Assembly (NCBI RefSeq): GCF_004216915.1
Contig: NZ_SGXD01000002.1
Coordinates: 930,001 to 994,000, forward strand
Source of the DNA: Motilibacter rhizosphaerae
GTDB taxonomy: Bacteria > Actinomycetota > Actinomycetes > Motilibacterales > Motilibacteraceae
Length of the DNA stretch: 64,000 nucleotides
Direction: 5' to 3'
The number at the start of each line of letters is the position of its first letter. Within the stretch, counting starts at the first letter, position 1. Of the stretch, positions 58,891 to 64,000 are shown piece after piece. The notes under the pieces are model-generated. The model did not search any database. It was not told the origin of the DNA and was given only the letters and a program-made list of their open reading frames with translations. Made by a program: the position numbers and the translations under genes.

Positions 58891-59448
58891 ATGGCGTTCT
58901 GGCGCAGGTCCCGCGGGCCCTCCTCCTCCCTGCCCTCCCCCGCCCCGGTCGAGCGGTGGTCGCCGCTCGCCGCGCTGGCGCTCGAGCTCGGGCAGGCCGT
59001 GGCCCTGCAGGAGGCGGCGGAGCGCGTCGTCCAGGGGTGCGCCGCACCCGGCCCGGTCGAGCCGCACTGGGCCGAGGAGGGTGGACCGGTCGTGACCGAG
59101 CTGCTCGCCGTGGCCACGCGCATCGGCGACCTGCAGGTCGCCGAGGTCGACGCGGAGCTCAAGGAGGACGGCTGCTACCTCGTGCACATGCACCAGGCCG
59201 CGGTCGACCGGGCAGTCCGCCTCGTCCGGGCCGCGGCAGGGGACGAGGGGGCCGACCGCGAGCGTCGCCAGCTCCAGGGGCTGGAGGTGCCGGCCGCCGA
59301 GGGCGTCGAGGCGCCCGGCCCGCAGCTGCGCCACCTGCACACCGAGGTCCTCGGGCTGCTGGCCGCTGCGGGTCGTACGGCGACCGCGCCGACGGTCGGG
59401 ACCGCCGGCCGGGCCACCGGCGGCGTGCCCGTCACCCATCCGGCCTAG
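58891..59448 (+). CDS. Hypothetical protein next to photolyase
   Basis: A 185-residue protein, mostly alpha-helical by composition, with AAGxxAxxL-like Ala/Leu/Glu runs, no signal peptide and no membrane helix. AAGEL-type helices around 35-130 and a low-complexity Ala/Gly/Pro tail are visible. GAAGGAG lies seven bases before the ATG, so it is probably translated. I do not recognise a family. It is divergent from the photolyase gene and followed by the repeat array. Confidence 0.65.
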   Translation: MAFWRRSRGPSSSLPSPAPVERWSPLAALALELGQAVALQEAAERVVQGCAAPGPVEPHWAEEGGPVVTELLAVATRIGDLQVAEVDAELKEDGCYLVHMHQAAVDRAVRLVRAAAGDEGADRERRQLQGLEVPAAEGVEAPGPQLRHLHTEVLGLLAAAGRTATAPTVGTAGRATGGVPVTHPA

Positions 59449-59456
59449 CGCCCTTG

Positions 59457-59893
59457 GGGTGGTCATGCAGATCCCGGGGCCCCGCCCCTTGCCGTGATCA
59501 TGCACATCTTGGGGCCCCGCCCCTGCGGTGATCATGCACACCTTGGGCCCCCTCCCCCGCCGTGATCATGCAGATCCTGGGGCCAGGTCGTGCATGATCA
59601 CGGGGACGGCGGGAGCGGACGGAGAACTCTCTGCGCCCAGGTTGCGCATGATCACGGGGACTTCACCCGGCGGAGCTCGCTGCGGTTCGTCCCGCCCAAC
59701 AGGTGCATGATCACGGCACAGACGGGCGTGCCGCCCCGTACGCCACACCCGCCCAAGTTGTGCATGATCACGGCAGATGACGAGCCCGGCCGCGTACGGC
59801 TCCCCCGCCCAGGTTGTGCATGATCACGGGGGGACGGCGCAGACGGGCGGGCCGCCCCGTACGGATCCCCGCCCAGGATCTGCATGATCACGG
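59457..59893. repeat. Array of about ten TGCATGATCACGG elements with an orientation switch
   Basis: Four copies point left (CCGTGATCATGCA: 59457-59469 degenerate, 59492-59504, 59526-59538, 59560-59572), about 34 bp apart. Six copies point right (TGCATGATCACGG: 59591-59603, 59645-59657 with one change, 59704-59716, 59761-59773, 59817-59829, 59881-59893), 54-64 bp apart. Right-hand units share a second conserved part, CGCCCA-A/G-GTTG before the core and a GACGGGCG-GCCGCCCCGTACG-like middle. No protein-coding composition is seen; stop-interrupted short frames arise from the repeats. Confidence 0.88.
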
Positions 59894-59918
59894 GGGAGGG
59901 GGGCCCGTCCACGCCGGA

Positions 59919-59944
59919 GGCCCCGGAGCGTCAGCTCCGGGGCC
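59919..59944. terminator. Perfect 11-bp hairpin at the VOC gene stop
   Basis: GGCCCCGGAGC (59919-59929) and GCTCCGGGGCC (59934-59944) pair exactly around a four-base loop GTCA. The stop codon of the minus-strand VOC gene (59931-59933) is in the loop. A factor-independent terminator without a T-run, as often seen in high-GC genomes. Confidence 0.7.
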
Positions 59945-60302
59945 CCAGCACGCAGAACTCGTTGCCCTCGACGTCAGCGAGCACGACCCAGGTCTCGTCG
60001 CCGCGTTGCCCGACGTCGGCCCGGGTCGCGCCGAGCCCGAGCAGGCGCTCGACCTCCCCGTCCCGGGTCGAGCCCGGCTCGGGCGCGACGTCGAGGTGGA
60101 TCCGCACCTTGCCCTGCTTCGGCTCGCTCACCGGCACGAAGGCCAGCTCGGGCATCCCCGGAGCAGGCGGCTCGAGGTCGTAGTAGATCTCGCCGTCCTC
60201 GTCGTAGCGGCGGACCGGCCAGCCGAGCACCGCCGACCAGAACTCCGCCACCCGCAAGGGGTCGGCGCAGTCGACGACGACCTCGGCCAGCCGGACGCCC
60301 AC
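59931..60302 (-). CDS. VOC-superfamily (glyoxalase/bleomycin-resistance fold) protein
   Basis: A 123-residue vicinal-oxygen-chelate protein with GTG start. VRLAEVVVDCADPLRVAEFWSAVLGWPV and KVRIHLDVAPEP are the two halves of the fold; the ending DETWVVLADVEGNEFCVL is characteristic of the actinobacterial glyoxalase-like family of unknown function. It lies 5 bp after the DUF4142 gene on the same strand and ends in the hairpin at 59919. Confidence 0.8.
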   Translation of the reverse strand: MGVRLAEVVVDCADPLRVAEFWSAVLGWPVRRYDEDGEIYYDLEPPAPGMPELAFVPVSEPKQGKVRIHLDVAPEPGSTRDGEVERLLGLGATRADVGQRGDETWVVLADVEGNEFCVLGPRS

Positions 60303-60307
60303 GGCCG

Positions 60308-60865
60308 TCAGGACGCCGGCGGCGCGATGACGACGTAGGTGGCAGCCAGGCCGAGGTAGTGCTTCTTCACGACCGGGAGCGTCATGCGCTCGAGGTTGAG
60401 CACACCGGAGTCGCGCGAGACCAGGCGCGCCTTGCCCGTCGCGATGTAGACCGCCCGGTGGCCGGAGAGCTGGAAGCGGACCCAGTTGCGGTCCCACGTG
60501 ATGCCGGACGGCGCGTCGGCCAGCTCAGCCGTGCGCTTCGCCGCGTCGGCGGGGGGCGTCGTGGGGAGCGTGACGCCGCGCGCCTTGGCGAGCGAGCGGA
60601 CCATGGCGATGTGCTTGGTGTGGTCCATGACGAACATCTTGCCGAGACCCGCGACCGCAGCTGTCGTGGCCTTGCTCTCGGCGAGCTTGCCCGCGGAGAT
60701 CTCCGCGAGGTCGTACGCCGCGGCGGCCTTGAGCCAGGCCGCGTCCGTGGCCTTCGCCTGGGCGGCTGTGGCCTGGGTGGAGACCTCGGCAGCGGAGGCG
60801 GCGGCGGGTGCGGCGGCGAGCACGGCGGCGGTGGCGAGAGCGGGGACGAGCGTACGAGCCTTCAC
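60308..60865 (-). CDS. Exported DUF4142-type protein
   Basis: A 185-residue protein with a signal peptide (about 1-24, KARTLVPALATAAVLAAAPAAASA). The mature part has WLKAAAAYDLAEISAGKLAESKATTAAVAGLGKMFVMDHTKHIAMVRSLAKARGV, the helical ferritin-like DUF4142 pattern that includes a conserved DH..H motif, and a further 65 residues. The GTG was chosen because GAGGAGG lies six bases upstream and the protein then begins directly with the signal peptide. Function unknown in the family. Confidence 0.8.
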   Translation of the reverse strand: MKARTLVPALATAAVLAAAPAAASAAEVSTQATAAQAKATDAAWLKAAAAYDLAEISAGKLAESKATTAAVAGLGKMFVMDHTKHIAMVRSLAKARGVTLPTTPPADAAKRTAELADAPSGITWDRNWVRFQLSGHRAVYIATGKARLVSRDSGVLNLERMTLPVVKKHYLGLAATYVVIAPPAS

Positions 60866-61001
60866 AAGGGCCTCCTCGGGGCGCTGAGCCCCTCGACGAT
60901 GGGCGGGCGACTCCTGTCGCTTGCCGGACGAACAAGGTTCGACGCGCTTGAGGTCCCCGGTCACTGAACCGGACAAACCACCACGAGCAGATCCTCGCCG
61001 C

Positions 61002-62087
61002 TCAGGCTCCCAGCGCGGCGTACGCCGGCTTGATCCGCTGCTCGATGACCGCCAGCCGCTCGTCGAAGGGGATGAAGGCGCTCTTCATCGCGTTGACCGT
61101 GAGCCAGCGCAGGTCCGCCCACCCGTAGCCGAACGCGTCGACGAGCAGCCCCATCTCCCGCGACAGGCTGGTGCGGCTCATCAGCCGGTTGTCCGTGTTG
61201 ACCGTGACGCGGAAGCCGAGCTCGCGCAGCAGCCCCAGCGGGTGCTCCTCGATGGAGGTGACCGCGCCGGTCTGCAGGTTGGACGACGGGCACATCTCCA
61301 GCGGCACCCGCATGTCCCGGACGTACGCCGCGAGCCGTCCCAGCCGCGGCGTCCCGTCCGCCGCGACCGTGATGTCGTCGACGATGCGCACGCCGTGGCC
61401 CAGCCGGTCCGCGCCGCACCACTGCAGCGCCTCCCAGATGCTCGGCAGCCCGAAGGCCTCGCCGGCGTGGATGGTGAAGTGCGCGTTCTCCCGCCGGAGG
61501 TACTCGAAGGCGTCGAGGTGGCGCGTGGGCGGGAACCCCGCCTCGGCGCCGGCGATGTCGAAGCCGACGACGCCGGCGTCGCGGTAGCGCACGGCGAGCT
61601 CGGCGATCTCGCTGCTGCGCGCCGCGTGCCGCATGGCGGTGAGCAGGGCGGCCATCCGGATCTCCCGCCCCCGGGCCGCCGCCGCGGCGCTGCCCTCCGC
61701 GAAGCCCTCGAGCACCGCCTCGACGACCGCGGGCAGCGCCAGGCCGCGCTCGACGTGCAGCTCGGGCGCGAAGCGCACCTCGGCGTAGACCACGCCGTCG
61801 TCGGCGAGGTCCTCGGCGCACTCGCGCGCGACGCGGCGGATCGCCGGCACCGTCTGCATGACCCCGACGGTGTGGACGAAGGTCTCGAGGTAGCGCTCCA
61901 GCGAACCGGAGGTCGACGCTCGCTCGAACCACGCGGCGAGCGCGCCCACCTCGCTCTCGGGGAGGCCCTCGTAGCCGGTCTCCCGGGCGAGCTCGAGGAC
62001 CGTTGCCGGCCGCAGCCCACCGTCGAGGTGGTCGTGGAGCAGGACCTTGGGGACCGCCCGCAGCTGCTCGGGGGTCGGCGCGGTCAT
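61002..62087 (-). CDS. add: Adenosine deaminase
   Basis: A 361-residue zinc enzyme that converts adenosine to inosine. [18 protein letters not shown] (HxH metal ligands), [19 protein letters not shown] (metal His and catalytic Glu), DRLGHGVRI (catalytic His) and [10 protein letters not shown] (metal Asp) are intact. It overlaps the cupin gene by four bases (ATGA) and ends the operon cdd-deoA-cupin-add. Confidence 0.95.
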   Translation of the reverse strand: MTAPTPEQLRAVPKVLLHDHLDGGLRPATVLELARETGYEGLPESEVGALAAWFERASTSGSLERYLETFVHTVGVMQTVPAIRRVARECAEDLADDGVVYAEVRFAPELHVERGLALPAVVEAVLEGFAEGSAAAAARGREIRMAALLTAMRHAARSSEIAELAVRYRDAGVVGFDIAGAEAGFPPTRHLDAFEYLRRENAHFTIHAGEAFGLPSIWEALQWCGADRLGHGVRIVDDITVAADGTPRLGRLAAYVRDMRVPLEMCPSSNLQTGAVTSIEEHPLGLLRELGFRVTVNTDNRLMSRTSLSREMGLLVDAFGYGWADLRWLTVNAMKSAFIPFDERLAVIEQRIKPAYAALGA

Positions 62088-62446
62088 GCGTCCTCGTCCT
62101 CGCGGTTGACGAGGTCGGGCCCGAAGGCCGGCAGGCAGACCGCGACGTACTCGGCGCCCTCGTCGCCCACGAGGTAGCGGATGCGCTCGCCGGCGCGGGT
62201 CAGCACCGCCTGGCCCGCCGGCACGTGCAGCACGCCGTCCGCGTGCTCCACCCGCACCTCTCCCGCGAGCACGACCGTCACCTCGTCGAACTCCGGCGTC
62301 TGCGCGGGCTCGGACCAGCCCGCGGGCGCCTTCATGTGGGCGACGGAGACCTCGGCCGTGCCGGTGGAGGCGCGGCCGACGTACTCGTCGATCTGCTTGC
62401 CGCCGGGGACGGGGATGCGGGCGGGAGCGGGCACGAGGGTCGGCAT
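62084..62446 (-). CDS. Small cupin-domain protein
   Basis: A 120-residue single-domain cupin. [49 protein letters not shown] includes the two-motif barrel, with E instead of the usual His pair at the metal-site region. ATG start with a TACGCT -10 box six bases upstream (62458-62453), so it has its own leaderless promoter although it lies in the deoA-add run. The ligand is unknown; a nucleoside-related role is only context-based. Confidence 0.78.
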   Translation of the reverse strand: MPTLVPAPARIPVPGGKQIDEYVGRASTGTAEVSVAHMKAPAGWSEPAQTPEFDEVTVVLAGEVRVEHADGVLHVPAGQAVLTRAGERIRYLVGDEGAEYVAVCLPAFGPDLVNREDEDA

Positions 62447-62452
62447 GGCGCC

Positions 62453-62458
62453 AGCGTA
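62453..62458 (-). promoter_or_regulatory. -10 box, leaderless cupin-add transcript
   Basis: TACGCT on the minus strand, six bases before the cupin ATG. Confidence 0.5.
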
Positions 62459-62471
62459 GGCCGCACGCACC

Positions 62472-63777
<1,306 letters not shown>

Positions 63778-63785
<8 letters not shown>

Positions 63786-64000
63786 GTCGGCTCGCCTCCC
63801 ACTCGGCCCGCAGGTCCGCGTCGTCGAAACCGTGCGGCAGCAGGCCGTCCACGGTCGTCTCCCCCGACTCGAGCAGCACCGCGCAGTCGCGCCCACCGTG
63901 CTCGAGCAGCAGCTGCCGGCAGCGACCGCACGGCGAGAGCAGCTGGCCGTGGCCGCCGACCGCGACGACCGCGCGCAGCCGCCCGCCGCCGGTGGCCAGC
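63778..64000 (-). CDS. cdd: Cytidine deaminase, N-terminus off the window
   Basis: The C-terminal 73 residues of a zinc-dependent cytidine deaminase. The segment SPCGRCRQLLLE is the second zinc-binding motif (PCxxC with the following RQ), and VVAVGGHGQLL and the tail TVDGLLPHGFDDADLRAEWEASRRG fit the family. The start is beyond the right edge. Its stop overlaps the thymidine phosphorylase start, so the two are cotranscribed. Confidence 0.88.

Noticed and set aside
59591-59893. CRISPR array
   Set aside because: Repeat core is only 13 bp, spacings vary from 54 to 64 bp, and the spacers share sequence with one another.
59528-59912. Short overlapping reading frames in the repeat array (60-86 codons)
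   Set aside because: They are made by the repeated ATGATCA sequence, are present on both strands, and show no normal protein composition.
60938-60948. GGTTCGACGCG as a tRNA T-loop
   Set aside because: No acceptor stem, anticodon arm or CCA-side pairing around it.
60954-60973. Palindrome CCGGT-N6-ACCGG upstream of the DUF4142 gene
   Set aside because: Only 5-bp arms of common GC sequence; not distinguishable from chance.

Overview
This is about 64 kb of very GC-rich DNA (the great majority of third codon positions are G or C). Features that point to a high-GC Gram-positive actinobacterium are frequent GTG starts, GTGA/ATGA four-base gene overlaps, an acyl-CoA carboxylase with separate alpha, beta and small epsilon subunits, tandem LytR-CpsA-Psr (LCP) proteins, a LexA box of the mycobacterial/Bacillus type, and two DUF222 (13E12-type) HNH endonuclease genes. 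A methyl-accepting chemotaxis protein and two GGDEF/EAL proteins suggest a motile, c-di-GMP-using organism. I cannot name the genus. No rRNA, tRNA, CRISPR array, phage or insertion sequence was seen.

Region 1-20.8 kb is a cell-surface polysaccharide locus. It holds seven glycosyltransferases or likely ones, a three-gene set (NAD-dependent oxidoreductase, PLP aminotransferase, hexapeptide N-acetyltransferase) that looks like the WbpB/WbpE/WbpD route to a 2,3-diacetamido uronic acid, a Wzm/Wzt-type ABC exporter, a membrane GT-C enzyme and two LCP ligases that would attach the finished polymer to peptidoglycan. Inserted in it is a TetR/epimerase pair with two near-identical operators.

Region 20.8-30.1 kb is mixed: a PAS-GAF-GGDEF-EAL protein, a CoA-binding protein, small membrane and GNAT proteins, an SOS-controlled HNH gene, a PPOX-class oxidoreductase, a secreted collagen-like protein, purE-purK and a GtrA flippase-like protein. 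Region 30.1-39 kb is acyl-CoA carboxylase (biotin ligase, beta, epsilon, later the biotinylated alpha chain) interrupted by a four-gene double ABC-2 exporter operon and maf.

Region 39-53 kb has a LacI-type sensor fused to PAS-GGDEF-EAL, LpdA, a chemoreceptor, nicotinamidase, a pentapeptide-repeat protein, purine nucleoside phosphorylase with a phosphosugar mutase, and a second HNH gene. Region 53.5-64 kb is largely nucleoside/deoxyribose catabolism: deoC with a normal and a truncated aldehyde dehydrogenase, then cdd-deoA-cupin-add on the other strand. PNP, DeoA, Cdd, Add and DeoC together degrade nucleosides to bases and acetaldehyde plus glyceraldehyde-3-phosphate. An iron-sulfur photolyase and a 430-bp repeat array lie between.

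The most unusual signal is a dispersed 13-bp element (TGCATGATCACGG) found at only three intergenic loci; two of them are directly upstream of the two HNH genes, and the third is an array of about ten copies that flips orientation in the middle. The first HNH gene also carries a perfect LexA box lying on the start codon of what looks like a leaderless transcript. Many other genes here show a TANNNT -10 box only 6-7 nt before the start codon, indicating widespread leaderless mRNAs, and three convergent gene pairs share one CTAG as both stop codons.
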